A DNA stretch of 64,000 bases from Toxorhynchites rutilus septentrionalis (taxonomy: Eukaryota; Arthropoda; Insecta; Diptera; Culicidae): positions 64,200,218 through 64,264,217 of the forward strand of contig NC_073745.1 in NCBI RefSeq assembly GCF_029784135.1, in the 5' to 3' direction. A program made the translations under genes and the position numbers. The notes under the pieces are model-generated. The model ran no database searches. It worked only from the letters and a program-made list of their open reading frames with translations, and was not told where the DNA came from. This document shows, one piece after another, positions 33,898 to 46,400 of this stretch. Every line of letters begins with the position of its first letter. The first letter of the stretch is position 1.

Positions 33898-36448
33898 ATG
33901 GTGAAAAGGAAGGCCCAACCACTGATCGATTCCGAAAGTAGCAGCGACTCTGAGTCCGGTTCTGATCTGGATTCTGTAAGTATTTACTTTTTAGCTTTGA
34001 CTTATAAAATCTCTCACAAATAATATGTCGTAATAATATAGGATCTACTGTCCCTGGCGAAGAAGAAAAAAGCTTCTAGATTGGCCTCGAATTCGCCCAA
34101 AAATTTATCTTCATCTGAGTCAGAGGATGACTCTGAGAACGAGGCTGCAGCCCCTCGCAGAAAGCGTGGTGCTAAACCTGCTGCATCCTCGTCAGAATCC
34201 GAGGAGGATGACGATGAAGAAGAGGACGAATCAGACCAGGAGGAGAAACCTGCGGCTACAGCGGTTGCTGCTCGTGGCAATGCGAAGCGGAAGCAACCGG
34301 AAGAGGAGATCGCACAGGACGACAAGTCGGAACCGGAGGAAGGTCAGGTTTCTTCCGATGAGAACTCGGGATCCGGTTCGGGTGACGATAGTGACGACGA
34401 AAGTGGGAGCAGCAGCAGTAGCAGCGATTCGGAATTTGATGACGGTTTCGATGAGAATTTGATGGGTGATGACGAGGATCGCGCCAGATTGAATGCACTA
34501 TCGGAAAAGGAACGAGAAACTGAAATCTTCAAACGTATCGAGCGACGAGATGTGATGAAGACACGCTGGGAAATCGAAAGGAAGCTGAAACTCGCCAAGA
34601 AAGCTGAACGGGCTAAGGACAAAGAATCACAACCTCCGAGGAAAAAGAAGAAGAAAGATAAGAAGAAGAAGCAAATTCAGCAGAAGGAACAGGAAGAGCT
34701 ACGGAAAAAAGTGAAAGCACCCTCACCGAAACCGAAGGAGGCATCGCCTCCCCCGCCAGAAGAGAAGCAGGAGGCCTCTGAGGATGAAGTGGAAATGGGC
34801 AGTCCACTGTCATCTCCGGAAAAGAATAAAGAGAATGAATCAGCCTCTGGTGCTTCCGATTATTTCGATCCGAAGGAGCGATCGAAAGAACGTAAGAAAA
34901 ATGTAGAAGCCAATCGGACGGATGATAAACGAAGCAATGCGATGGCTATGCTGAAGGCGAAGCGGGAAGGTAAAGCTAAACGCGAGGAAGAGGAAGCAAA
35001 GCGGGAAGCCCAACGTAAAGCTGAAACCGACGATAAGGACGAGTTGGAAGATGTTCCCGGTGGAAAATCATCTCAGAAACTGAAGGCTTCCGATATATAT
35101 TCGGATGACTCTGGCAGTAGCGATTCAGAATCGGAAAAGAAACCTGAACGCCGATCACGCTCGGGAACCAGTAGTGGAAGCGGGAGCGATAGTCGTTCCT
35201 CCTCGGATAGTGAAGCTACGGGTGAGTCGAAGGAAAAGAAGAGCACTTCTGGCTCGAGTTCCAGCAAAAAACCGGTAGCCATCAGTACCCGGGACGAACT
35301 CAATAAATTGCGGATCTCAAGGCATAAAATCGAACGATTCATCAATCTGCCGATGTTTGATCAAACTGTGTTGAATTGCTTCGTGCGGATCAACATAGGA
35401 AACAATAATGGCAAACCCGTCTATCGCGTAGCGGAAATAGTGGGAGTTGTAGAGACAGCCAAAATTTATCAGCTTGGAAAAGGTCGTACGAATAAGGGAT
35501 TCCGGCTGAAGCATGGCAGTCAGGAGCGCGTTTTCCGGTTGGAGTTTATCTCGAATCAGGATTTCACTGACAGCGAGTATACGAAATGGCTTAGCGTGTG
35601 TGAAGCTAGCGGAACTCCGATGCCCCAGGTGGATATGATTGAAAAGAAACAAAGAGATATTAAGGAAGCAATAAGCTACGAATTCAATGATTCGGATATC
35701 GATAAGATCATCGAGGAAAAGAATCGATTCCGAGCGCATCCCACAAATTATGCAATGAAAAAAACCCTCCTAATGAAGGTATGTTATTGTTTTGTCAGGT
35801 ATCGGTATTGCAAAAATTCGTATGTTCTAAATTATTCTCTCACACAGGAAAGGGATGCCGCCCAGTTACGAGGAGAAGATGAGCTGGCACGTGATCTCAA
35901 CACGCAAATACAGGAGCTCGAAGAACGCGCCAGTAGCCTGGACAAGAAGCGTAGCAGTAGTATTAGTTTGATATCCTACATCAACGACCGCAATCGGAAA
36001 CGGAACGTTGAGGATGCCGAGAAGGCCATTATGGAGGAAATCCGTGCGAATCGAGGTGTTAAAATCGAGGATCCCTTCACCAGGCGTCAAACGCAGCCAC
36101 GGATGTCCTTTAAAGCGTCAGAAAAACGCGACGAGGAACCCACCATCCAAATGGCAGCACCTCCCCCGCCCGGTCAGAAAAAGAAGCCGGACGAAAAACG
36201 GGCATCCTCTAGTTCGGATAACAATTTATACTCGCTGCATGACTTCGAAATTGATTTGGACGTGCCTTTACCAAGTAATTCATTTCAGCAAAGTGTTTAT
36301 CAATCACCGTGTTTTAACAATCTTCCATCTCTTTAAAGTAGGCTCGGTCAATGTGCTTCCGAAACCGGTGGAGAAGCCCGTGAAGGAATCTGGCCCGAAA
36401 CGCTCGCTCAATCTTGAGGACTACAAGAAAAAGCGGGGTTTAATCTAA
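33898..36448 (+). CDS. Rtf1: RNA polymerase-associated protein Rtf1 (Paf1 complex), four coding exons
   Basis: Subunit of the nuclear Paf1 complex, needed for H2B ubiquitination and Pol II elongation. Coding exons are 33898-33975, 34042-35778, 35848-36274 and 36342-36448, giving 782 residues, close to the fly protein. Exon 1 encodes MVKRKAQPLIDSESSSDSES. Residues 1-150 are acidic and serine-rich. A Lys/Glu-rich stretch (about 150-350) contains the histone-modification-domain region (KRSNAMAMLKAKREGK). The Plus3 domain spans about 437-570 (RISRHKIERFINLPMF..., then YRVAEIVGVVETAKIYQLG). A coiled coil covers about 600-660 (QIQELEERASSLDKKR). The C terminus is KRSLNLEDYKKKRGLI, as in relatives. 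Introns 35779-35847 (69 nt) and 36275-36341 (67 nt) are partly open in frame, so an unspliced reading misleads. No damage seen. Confidence 0.96.
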
Positions 36449-37125
36449 ATAGAGTCTAGAATGGCTTACCAGACAACCGTTTGCTGTTGCTGTCATGTAC
36501 TGTTCTAGAGGTATTAGGATACATGTCTTCACGACCGCGTCCACCAAGCCCAGCATGTTGTAACACAACACTTCGAAGTATTTCGTTTAGAACAAATCCT
36601 ACTCAATTTTCGCAAATCACAATCGAGGGGTTCTCTATTACTTGCAATGCTCACAAGTTTGTACAATTTTTGTTTTTACCTTACAATGAGTATGTGTTTG
36701 GCCGCTTCATGTTGACCCCCCGATGGTATAAAAAATACCTCCGTTTTTTCAGTGTTTTCTATTGTGATGCAAACAGATTAAGAGCTGTTCGTATGGTAAT
36801 AGCTGAAAAATCACAACTAATTAGCGGATACACGTAGAATATTAATTGTCTTCTAATTATATTTATTTTAGTCGTTCTATTTTACGATAAAACGGTGATT
36901 ACAGTTATGTAGGATAATCAAATTAGTGCGACAAAGAAACACTGTATGCGCATAACTATATAACAGATTATTACCGAACGAATAAACATAACAGGCGAAT
37001 TGTTAGATTCAAACAGAAGATGTGTTTAACTACCGTAAAGCTCCCTTATACCAGCCAGTGCATAATTCCGTTCACTTGACATAGAATACTGTATTTCACA
37101 CCAGCTACATTACATTAAGTCAGTG
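36449..37125 (+). other. Rtf1 3' UTR and spacer
   Basis: AATAAA occurs at about 36980-36985 (CGAATAAACATAAC), a plausible polyadenylation signal. The frame at 36481-36837 has no recognisable product and is taken as UTR. Confidence 0.5.
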
Positions 37126-39690
37126 TGATGGGCGACTTTAATCTTCCTGAAATCTCACGACAGCTTTTTTAATCCGAATTTGGGACGCTCGGTTATCCAA
37201 CCTAACGTTTTTTTTTCTACTGGACAACTATAGCCTAGCCACTCTCGCAAATCAACCACATTTCTAACCAGAATGATCGTAGTCTGGATCTCTGCTTCGT
37301 GAGTGCACAGGACACAGCCCCAATCCTATGCGAGGCACCTGCACCTCTTGTGAAACTTACCCCTCATCATTCACCCCTGTTGATCACCGTTGGTACAAAG
37401 CTGTTGGAGAATTTCGATATTTCAGCCGCAGCCGTTTTCAACGACTTACGTAATGCCGACCATCATGGCATGACCCAGATGCTATCTAGCTTCATTTGCT
37501 CTAACATTCTTTCTTTCTTTTGTTGTTTTTAAGAGGCTTTAAACTTTGCAGTTCATTCGCCTCTGAGGCTCTAACATTTTCCAACGTTCTCATATATGTT
37601 ATCGATTGATATGTGCCGAAGAAGAAGTGCCTCCATGCATCCCGTAAACCATGACAAACCGGTGTACTGCTAAGACTAAAATCCGCATTGAGAATGTTCA
37701 CTAGACATCGCACACAAACACTCCAAAGCCAGTATGCGAGAATCAACCAGGAATATAAACGTATTGCAAAGCAATCCTTCCAGCATTACCAGCGTGGAAT
37801 ACAAAGAAAACTCAAATCAGGTCCCAAACAATTTTGGAATTTTGTGAACGAGCAGCGCCATGAAGCGGGCCTGCCATCGTCTATGACGTTCAACGAAAGC
37901 GTGGCATCTACCCAGAAGGATATCTGCAGCCTATTTTTAGAAAAAATCGCCGGTGTTTTCACCGATGAACAATTAAGCAGACCATATCGGGCATGCCGCT
38001 AGTTGCATACCTCTTTCTAGCCAAACTCTGAGTAGAGTTGACATCAATATGGAGATGATTTTTAGATCATTCTCAAAGCTCAAAACGTCGTTTAATTCGG
38101 GACCGGACGGAATCCCATCTGCTTTTCTCAAAACACATGCATGACTTCTTGACTCCGCTGCTCCACATATTCCTACTTTCCGTGGCCATGGGTGTTTTTC
38201 CGACCTGTTGGAAGCTATCGTATATGTTCCCAGTCCATAAAAAAGGAAATAGACAAGATGTTAATAATTATCGCGGCATCACTTCGCTTTGTGCTTTGGC
38301 AAAATTGTTTGAGCTTTTTATTATAGAACCGCTAGATGCTCTCAGCAAGCCGTAAATTAGTATTGATCAACACGGATTCACGACAGGTCGTTCTACTACC
38401 ACAAATTTTCTATGCCTAACTTGTTACATTACCAACAGTATGTTAAAGCATGCTCAAACGGACGCCATATATACTGATTTGACAGCAGCCTTCGATAAAT
38501 TGAACCACTGTATAGCTATCGCGAAACTGGACAGACTCGGGATCAACGGCAACCTTCTGCAATGGTTCCAATCATATCTCACTGGCCGTCGACTAGCCGC
38601 GTTATTGGTGATTGCCAATCTTCTCTTTTGACTGCTACGTCCGGCATACCACAAGGTAGCCATCTGGGTCCGTTAATTTTTCTGATTTACTTCAATGACG
38701 TAAATCTGGTAATTGAAGGACCACAACTATCATATGCAGACGATTTGAAAATTTACCTTCGGATCTGCTCAACAGCCGACTGTCGCTTCCTTCAACGACA
38801 GCTGGATGCTTTTGCAGATTGGTGCACTCTAACCGAATGGATGAAAACTCTGTCAAATGTTCTGTTATCTCGTTTGCGCGTACGAGACAGACCATATTAT
38901 ACAAATACGTCTTGTTCGACACGGTAGTCGAGCGCGTCAGCGAAGTCAAGGATCTGGGAGTTATTTTGGACACGCAACTCTCATTAAAATAGCACATCTC
39001 GTTCATGGTTAATAAAGCGTCCAGAACTCTGGGGTTCATTTTCAGGATTGCCAAAAACTTCACGGACATCTACTGCCTCAAAGCCCTTTACTGCTCTCTA
39101 ATTCGTTTCATTTCATAGTATGTTTCAGCAATTTGGACTCCTCATTACAACAACCGTGTCGAAATAATGTAATCAGTTCAACGACGGTACGTGCGATATG
39201 CACTTCGTAGATTGCCGTGGACAGACCCCTTTCGATTACCGAATTACAAGAGTCGTTGTCAGCTGATCAACTTGGAATTTTTGTCGGTTCGTAGAGACAC
39301 AGCAAGAGCTTTGCTGATCGCTGATGCTTTGCAAGGACGCATAGACTGTCCCTTTCTCTTGGAAAACATCAACATCAACGTTCGACCTCGAGCTCTCCGG
39401 AATAATGCGATGCTACGAATGCCTGTACTACGCACGAACTATAGCATGTTCGGTGGATTCAGTGGTTTGCAACGACAGACAGAGTAACCAGGTTGTTCGA
39501 CTTTAACCTATCCCGAATGCTTCATCGTCGAAGATTTAGTTCTTTTTTTAATGATGAAACTACCATGTGAAATTTGGTTTATGTTATGACTATGTGACCA
39601 CTTCTATGTAATGCAATGTTAGAAGTAAGCTACATCATTAGGGCCTTAAAGCCCGTTGATTAATTAACAAATTAAATTAAAATCTATTAT
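37126..39690 (+). mobile_element. CR1/T1Q-like non-LTR retrotransposon, broken copy
   Basis: Plus strand. It starts in the endonuclease (MGDFNLPEIS at 37127; NDRSLDLCFVSAQDT and LTPHHSPLL at 37270-37385). It continues with a linker (KSGPKQFWNFVNEQR, 37820-37865), then RT: VHKKGNRQDVNNYRGITSL at 38235-38290, IYTDLTAAFDKLNH near 38470, GIPQGSHLGPLIFLIYFNDV at 38645-38705, LSYADDLKIYLR near 38735. The C-terminal region at 39191-39487 contains RYALRRLPWTDPF. The 3' UTR ends near 39690 after ATTAGGGCCTTAAAGCCCGTTG. At least four frameshifts or stops. A short retroposon is inserted at 37509-37567. It lies in the same orientation as Rtf1, just downstream. Confidence 0.8.
37509..37567 (-). repeat. 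Minimal retroposon, copy c, inside the CR1-like LINE
   Basis: Antisense: (CTTT)n tail, then AAGAGGCTTTAAACTTTGCA and TTCATTCGCCTCT. The 11-bp duplication GCTCTAACATT flanks it at 37498-37508 and 37568-37578, in the endonuclease-RT linker of the LINE. Confidence 0.85.
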
Positions 39691-39704
39691 AATATTCAAT
39701 AATT

Positions 39705-40632
39705 TTTTGAAACATTGTGTAGAAAATGATCGTTTTCGCACACTTCCCATCAAGTAATATCAACCAAACTCTAATCGATTACTCACAAGATATAAAATTT
39801 TCATCTGTCGTCGCAATGTATAATGAAAAACGTCGGAAAACTCGAACTAGTACTCCGAAAGTTAAATTTTCATTTTTAAATTTTCCGCAATGGTTTTGTT
39901 TGTATTGGTGAAAGCATCGTTATTTTTTCGACACCATTTTTAAATACCAAAAGAGCCCAAATTCGCATGTGTTAGGGAGGGTTTAGACTAGGGATATATT
40001 CATGTGAAGAAATATGATGAGATTTATAGAAATCGCATCAACCGTTTACACTAGCGCGAACTTATATGATGAATATATTCATATTTTCGGTGAATTTATT
40101 CACCTCAAGTAGAACTGCATCCAACTATAGGGATTTCTCACCAGTGAGAAATTCACCAGCGTTTACATATGTCTGAATTTATTCTATTCAAAGTGGTCAT
40201 ATATACCTAGAAGAAATGTATCATATATATTCTCACCCGTTTACATCTATTTTCTCGTGAATGAATCCATCTATAGCTATAGATCTCCCTGATGTAAACC
40301 CGCTATTATACATTTGCTCATGTTACTCTCGCGTATGATCAGAATTTTACGTCATATGCAAATAAACTGTCTATATATATGCAATAAAATTGCATTTTTC
40401 ATCGGAACACATCGTTCATACATTTAACTTCAGTTTTGAATAGTTAATAGTTATTTTTCAAATGTATTCTAAGTCTCGTGTCAGTGTGGCGCCACACAGT
40501 CTAATAAGTGAATTGATCTATTTACGTACCAAAACCAAAACAAATGGTTTGCTCTTCCCTCATAAACATTATTACCCCATGAAAATACGTGGTTTTACAT
40601 ATACTACTACAAAGGCTTCGTTCCACCTTCAC
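39705..40632 (+). mobile_element. TTAA-type (piggyBac-like) non-autonomous element, copy A, 5' truncated
   Basis: 39720-39950 and 40306-40632 align with 45370-45595 and 46008-46311 of copy B. A ~385-bp internal part of copy B is missing. The right end TTCCACCTTCACC is followed by TTAA at 40633-40636. The left inverted end is absent; the LINE tail abuts it. A Harbinger MITE sits inside. Confidence 0.7.
39975..40305 (+). mobile_element. Harbinger-type MITE, copy 3 (331 bp), with empty paralogous site
   Basis: TTA flanks it at 39972-39974 and 40306-40308. Copy B of the host repeat reads GCATGTGTTATAAATTTGCTC at 45999-46019, with a single TTA, which is the unfilled site. Same family as 21967 and 32441. 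Confidence 0.9.
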
Positions 40633-40639
40633 CTTAAGG

Positions 40640-41110
40640 TGAACCATAAGTAACCTTAAGGTGAATTTTTCACTTGACCCGTGCAAACATTTATATTCTA
40701 TCAGAAAGATTTATATGTGTGGTTGTGATAAAAAAAAATTGCATTACACATTTTTGCTATTGCTTTATATATTTTGTTGTATTTGTGAATGAAGAGTAAA
40801 TGATTTGAATTAATTGTATTACTGGCTATCCAAGCGAGCTAACAGTAACCATTCCAAGCTACTCTGGTCTCTCTTCATTGGTTGAATAAAAGAAAACCCA
40901 TTCCAAGCTACAGTGCTATTTTGCGTGTCAAAAATTGCAATTTAATTGTTTTGCTAATAATTGTTATCCCAAAATGTCGAAATATACAGGAGAAAAATGG
41001 TATGCAACGTTTCTCAACAGAACTATATAAATCGAGTCATTGTTCACTAACTATTCATAAAGGGTCACTTGACTCGCTGTGGTAGGAATAGCTATACATG
41101 AAACATCGGT
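40640..41110. other. Gene-free stretch
   Basis: A+T-rich with no firm feature. A donor-like CATCG|GTAAGT at 41107/41108 precedes the short frame described next. Confidence 0.35.
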
Positions 41111-41182
41111 AAGTTTAGTGTTAAACGATCCTATGACTAAATCAATAACGTCTATTGGACTTTTCAGAAAGTTCTGTTTTGC

Positions 41183-41365
41183 GAACTCTATAATGAGACA
41201 AGGATGTCATCGTTGATCCTGTTGGGTAACATATGTTTGAAGAGCTACAGCCAACGATTCACTGATGCTGACCTTGATGTGAAAGATTTTGAAGACTTTC
41301 TGAAGAAGCCTGAGGATGATTACGCTGGTATCGATGCAGAAGAAGCTGAAAATGATTGGATGTAG
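41183..41365 (+). CDS. Unrecognised terminal exon-like frame
   Basis: An acceptor-like CTTTTCAG ends near 41166. The frame then reads about 66 codons to TAG at 41363-41365, including ATG at 41204. The C terminus is acidic: DADLDVKDFEDFLKKPEDD and AEEAENDWM. Codons look used, unlike the surrounding A/T-rich DNA, but I recognise no family. It could be the last exon of a small gene or the C terminus of a transposase remnant. No confident upstream exon was found. Confidence 0.25.
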   Translation, partial: ELYNETRMSSLILLGNICLKSYSQRFTDADLDVKDFEDFLKKPEDDYAGIDAEEAENDWM

Positions 41366-42634
41366 CTAGAAAACTGACCTTCAAATCAATTTTTCGTGGC
41401 TTCTATATTGAACTCGTGCTACTCAAGACGAATCTCATTGGGACAAAATTGAGTGACTCAGATACAACTTGGTCCCAGGTCCGGGGGGTACGTACCTCGT
41501 AAAAAACACCGCATTAATTCGAAAATCCGCGTAAAAAAACCTGGGTGTATACAGATTTTTTCGGAAAACTTTACAGAATTAAATGTGATAACCCTGCGGA
41601 CAACATATTTTCTCAAAACCCCCATCAATGTTAATATCAAATGAAATGGCTCGACTAGTAGAACATAATTATTTATGAAAATGCATCTCCAAAATAGTTT
41701 CAACATGTGAACTGTTTTATCAATACAGAAACTATTCACCGGTAAGATCGTGTTCAAATCAAATCAAATCATATCTGGGAAGATTTATTCTAGACGGCAG
41801 TTCACATACTTGATATCAGGGCTCGGCAAAGTCCGTGACGGGAATAAATCGCAGCATCGCCGGGAGCGGCGGTGTCTCGCACGCACACCTGGGATCCACT
41901 GATTGCTCGGTTAGTTTGAAACATAGGATACGTTCCATTAGCAATGTCCGACCAAGCTATAACGAGCGTCGGACGGCATACGTCCGACGCTCGGGCGAAC
42001 GTCCCGGGGCGATACGTTTGCCCTGTTAATTTTTGTTTTGAAATACAATAATGCGCAACAATATTTCTAGCCTACTACACTTTTTCTGAGTGGTAGTTTC
42101 TGTTGCAGCCGGTTTCTGCAGCGTTTTATACCGGGAACCGGCAAAGTCATTTTCAACTGAGAATAGTCCGGGGACTATGAAGAAATTCGCCTTCGTATTC
42201 AATTGGAAATGAGTTTTGGCAGATTCTCCGTCAACATGACTCAACAGTCATTCGAGCGTTGAGTTGCTGAGTCTACGACTCGACTATCTCATTTCATTCT
42301 TTCCCATCAAATGCATGTCATTGCATATTGTAGTGACTCCCTCCCAAAATGAATTCGTTTCTCTCTTTCATGTATCACGTATGTTCAACGTGGTTTGACA
42401 TATACTACAGGTGAGCTAGTTTTTTTTGTATCTCACACGAAAATTACCCACACTAAAATAGTATGCGGTGTTGTGTTCAGAAACACTGACAAATTTGTGA
42501 ATTTTATTCATATAAATCCGTTTTTCTGTTTGTGTTTTTCACAACTCAGAGACAAGGTGAACTAAAATTTTGTTTAGAATTCCTCCCAAACTGCACGCTA
42601 TTCACCAATACTAATGCAAGGACATTTATAGTAT
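41366..42634. other. Gene-free stretch with a GC-rich island and perfect hairpin
   Basis: A GC-rich patch at 41830-42020 stands out in A+T-rich DNA and contains a perfect 13-bp hairpin (41963-41993). The rest has no recognised content. Confidence 0.4.
41963..41993. repeat. Perfect 13-bp hairpin, 5-nt loop
   Basis: CGAGCGTCGGACG at 41963-41975, loop GCATA, and CGTCCGACGCTCG at 41981-41993. Purpose unknown; no T-run follows. Confidence 0.9.
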
Positions 42635-42639
42635 ACCTG

Positions 42640-43275
42640 TTAACTGTCTAAGTTCATTGGTTTGAGTTCACGGTGAGTAAACGATGAAGCCATCTATTAA
42701 TGGTGTTACTTTTTTTGTATCAGAAATCAAATTTTCGCTTCACTTTATATAGACCTTAAAATAAAATTGTGTACGCAGGTAACGAGATTAGTATCGGGGA
42801 ATTATTAGTGTGGATTGAAGTCAGGTTGAATGAAGATGCAGATTTGTATTCATTAGTCACGTCAATTAAAATAACCATTTGTTAGTTAAAATAACCTATT
42901 TGTCATCTTCGCTTTTAATGCTCGTCACTAGCGGCCCAATTCTATGTTTTAATAAGTTTACCGCAAAGTCATTGGAATAGCTTTGCTGTTGCACTCAAAC
43001 AGACTCTCGCAACAACGCAGACGCACACACTCTCTCACACAAAAAACGCATCGCAGCTGCTCACTGCTCACTCTCTCACTATGTTTGTGTTTACGTCAAG
43101 AATACGAACATTTACGACCGTTTACGACTGTTCACGACGACCGCGCTTTATTTTTTAGCGATTTTATTTATAGTAAGTGCTCGTCAATTCAAGGCATATT
43201 GACGGCGAATGTCGAAGTAGTCCTAGTCGTAGCGAAGCTAATGAGAGAAGAGTTCATTTTTCATCTTCGAAGATT
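42640..43275 (+). repeat. Interspersed repeat Z, copy 2
   Basis: Aligns with 23243-23650 (TGTCTAAGTTC, then TTGGTTTGAGTTCAC; GTGTGGATTGAAGTCAG; TTGACGGCGAATG/TTGACGGCGACTG). It contains an extra block with CACACTCTCTCACAC repeats at about 43020-43080. It abuts the 3' end of the coiled-coil gene. Confidence 0.6.
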
Positions 43276-43455
43276 TCGTGCCCTGTTGATACCATCAGTG
43301 ATTTTGTTCATCAACACAATTTAAGATCTAAATACATTTTAGATAAAATGAAGATTTATTCAAGAATTCAAATAATTCAGCAAGTTTCTATAGTGAGTGA
43401 GAAACCAAAATTAAAATCGCCAAAGCAAATAATCTCCTTTTTACGTGGAAGGAAA

Positions 43456-46400
43456 TTAGAAGAAATCAAACGAATTATCGTTATCAGCTGAGAGGAAATC
43501 GAAATCATTTTGCTTCTTATTCTTCCGTGGTGCAGCTGCCTGCTTAGGCGAATCCGTGAGAAAATCAAAATCCAAATCTCCACTTTCGCTGCCATCACTG
43601 CCTTTTTTCCCTTTACGGGCCACAACGGGCGAAAGGTCAAAACCTAGATCGCTGCTACCCTCTCGTTCATCTAAATCGAACGAAGAAATGGTGCTGGCCA
43701 AAGAGACTGTGTCCGCATTACCGGCATCCTTGGTAGATTCGTAATCTTGGTCTTCTGAAGCACCTGGTTCTGTTTGCATCGATCCAGATTGGTTCTCATC
43801 TTTCTGTGGCGAAGGAATCACTTTCTGCGTGGGGCCTTCTGAGGCGAAATTCGACTTCGGATCCGATTCTACAGAAGTAGCGACTGCGTTTCCATCGACT
43901 TGTGCTGGTTGGTTCTTTTGTTTCTCTGGTTTATTCGAATTTGAAGCCTTTTCCGATATAGTTGTTGCAACTTCAGATACATTTGTTTTACTTTCAGATA
44001 CTTTTGTTATATTCTCCAACTCATTTGTTGGATTTTTCGTTTTGATGATTTGTTTATCTTGCGAGAAGCTAGAAGCCTTTGGCTGTGATTCTGAAGAATC
44101 AATTTTCTTGGTAGCTTGTTGTGAGGGTACCTGTGCAGGTCGTCGTTTTGGCTGTTTCTCAGATTCCGATACTATAAGCTTCTCTTGCGTTTTGAATTCA
44201 TTTGATGGAGATGCATACATTGTGGTAGTATTATCAGGTGAATTTTTTGGTACAGTTTGTTTCTTTCGTTTTAGTGGTGTTGATTCAGCTTTTGATAAGA
44301 ACGTGGCGTGTGGTATTGTGGTTTTGTTATGCGTTGCTGTATTTTCCCCCTTTCTGCGAGATGTATAAGAATTGTGAAATTCAGATCGTTTGAAAATAGA
44401 TTCATAAGAACGTTTATTTTGTATACTTTCTACGAGCATTGGAAAATCGTTGGGGTTTTTAAATACATGTTGACTTTTAACCGCGTGAATAATTTTTAAA
44501 GGAGTCATCACTTGCTCATCTAATTCGTTCTTTCTTCGTATTGCTTCTGCTTCTTCTCTTTCTTTTTGGGTTTCAATTTCATCACTTAGTTGTATAATGC
44601 GCGTCTTTAGCAATTCGTTGTTCTTCATAACGGCCGAAGTTTGTTCATTTTGTGTCTTGATTTGTATCTGCAATTTAGCCATCTCTACAAACATCGCTTT
44701 TTTCTCCTCCCAATACTTTTTATCGCCTTCTGTTTTCGTTTTCCGGATACTGTTAATTTCCGAACGAATTGCTTCAAGTTTGTTCTTTTCTTCCTCGTAT
44801 TCATCCTGTGCTTCTCTCAATAATACCTGACCTTTCGACTCCTGCATCTGAACGAGTAACCCTTTGTAATGTTCATGTTGCTGCTTCAAGTTCACTATCA
44901 TCTGTCGCTTTTGGTGACGTTGTTTGTTCAGTGCGGTATTACGGTAGCAGTTCTCGCGGAGTTTGTTCATTGTGAGATCAAAGTTCTGATCGATGACACT
45001 TTGGACTTTAATCTTCAACTCATCGAGCTGACTTACCAGGGCTTTCGTTTTGTGGGCTTGCTCTAGGAGGCAGCGATCTTCGACTTCAAGCTGTTCGCAA
45101 AATACTTTCGTGCCTGTAAGTATAAGTTGGTCGGTGTTAAATCAGACCGTAACATGCGACATTTTTATGGTTTCGAGTGAAACGAATTTGAAGTTTTGTG
45201 CTATAAGGGGTTATCATTGAGCGTTCAAAAAAATTCGTAGTGGAATGTAGCTTACAAAATGTTTAAGGTGAAGGTGGAAGCTAGCCACAAATGGCTGCCA
45301 CAATGGCGCTCATTTCTTTCATCTCCCTCCCTCATCTCTCGCCCGAAAATCAAAAATTTTGCGAAACAGTGTGAAGAAAATGATCGTTTTCGCACACTTC
45401 CCATCAAGTAATATCAACCAAACTCTAATCGATTACTCACAAGATATTAAATTTTCATCTGCTTTCGCACCGTATAGTGAAGAACGTCGGAAAACTCGAG
45501 CAAGTGCTCTGAAAGTTAAATTTTCGTTTTTCAATCTTCTGCAATGGTTTTGTTTGTATTGGTGGAAGCATCGTTATTTTTTCGACACTGATGCCAAACA
45601 ACATCATCGAAACAGCTATAAAAACCACTCAATAAAATGTTATTCCGGAGTCATAGCGTCCCATGTCATGAAAATCAATAGAATAAAATTGTGTTGATCT
45701 CAATACAATTATTATTTTTACGTTTAATGGGTCTATAATGTAAGTTTTAGCAACTTTAACATTGGGTAAGAAAATTGTATTGCAGAGCTCGGAACACTGC
45801 CACGGCTGCCTATGCTTTCAAAAACAGTAAACGGAAAAGTATTAAATTCAATCTAAATGTCTCGGCCAACGAAGAGAAGGGTTAAGGCTTTCCAACGTGA
45901 ATATGTGAAAACAATACGATCAACGAATGAAAATATTAAGGAATTATCAACATCGAGTTACTATGCGGAAGAACTTGTTAATACCAAAAGTGCCCCAATT
46001 CGCATGTGTTATAAATTTGCTCATGTTACGCTCGCGTATAATCAGAATCATATGCAAATGCACCTTCTATATATATTTATATTTGCAATTGTTCATCGGA
46101 ACATATCGTTCATACATTTTACTTTAGTATTGAATTATTTGTTTTTTTTTTTCAAATGTATTCAAAGACTCGTGTCAATGAAGCGCCACACAGTCTGATA
46201 AGTGAATTGATCTATTTACGTGTGCTTTGCTCTTCTCTCACAAACACTATTACCCCATTTTTACACGAGGGTTTACCTATACTACTACAATGGCTAGCTT
46301 CCAACTTCACCTTAATGCAAACAATAACTCGAAATTTTTAATTTTACGACTTGGTCCGATCTGACTTAACACCGAATAGTTAATGATCAATTGTCAATGA

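Noticed and set aside
34014..35739. Minus-strand frames opposite Rtf1
   Set aside because: They are serine/leucine-rich shadows of the acidic Rtf1 codons, with no family match.
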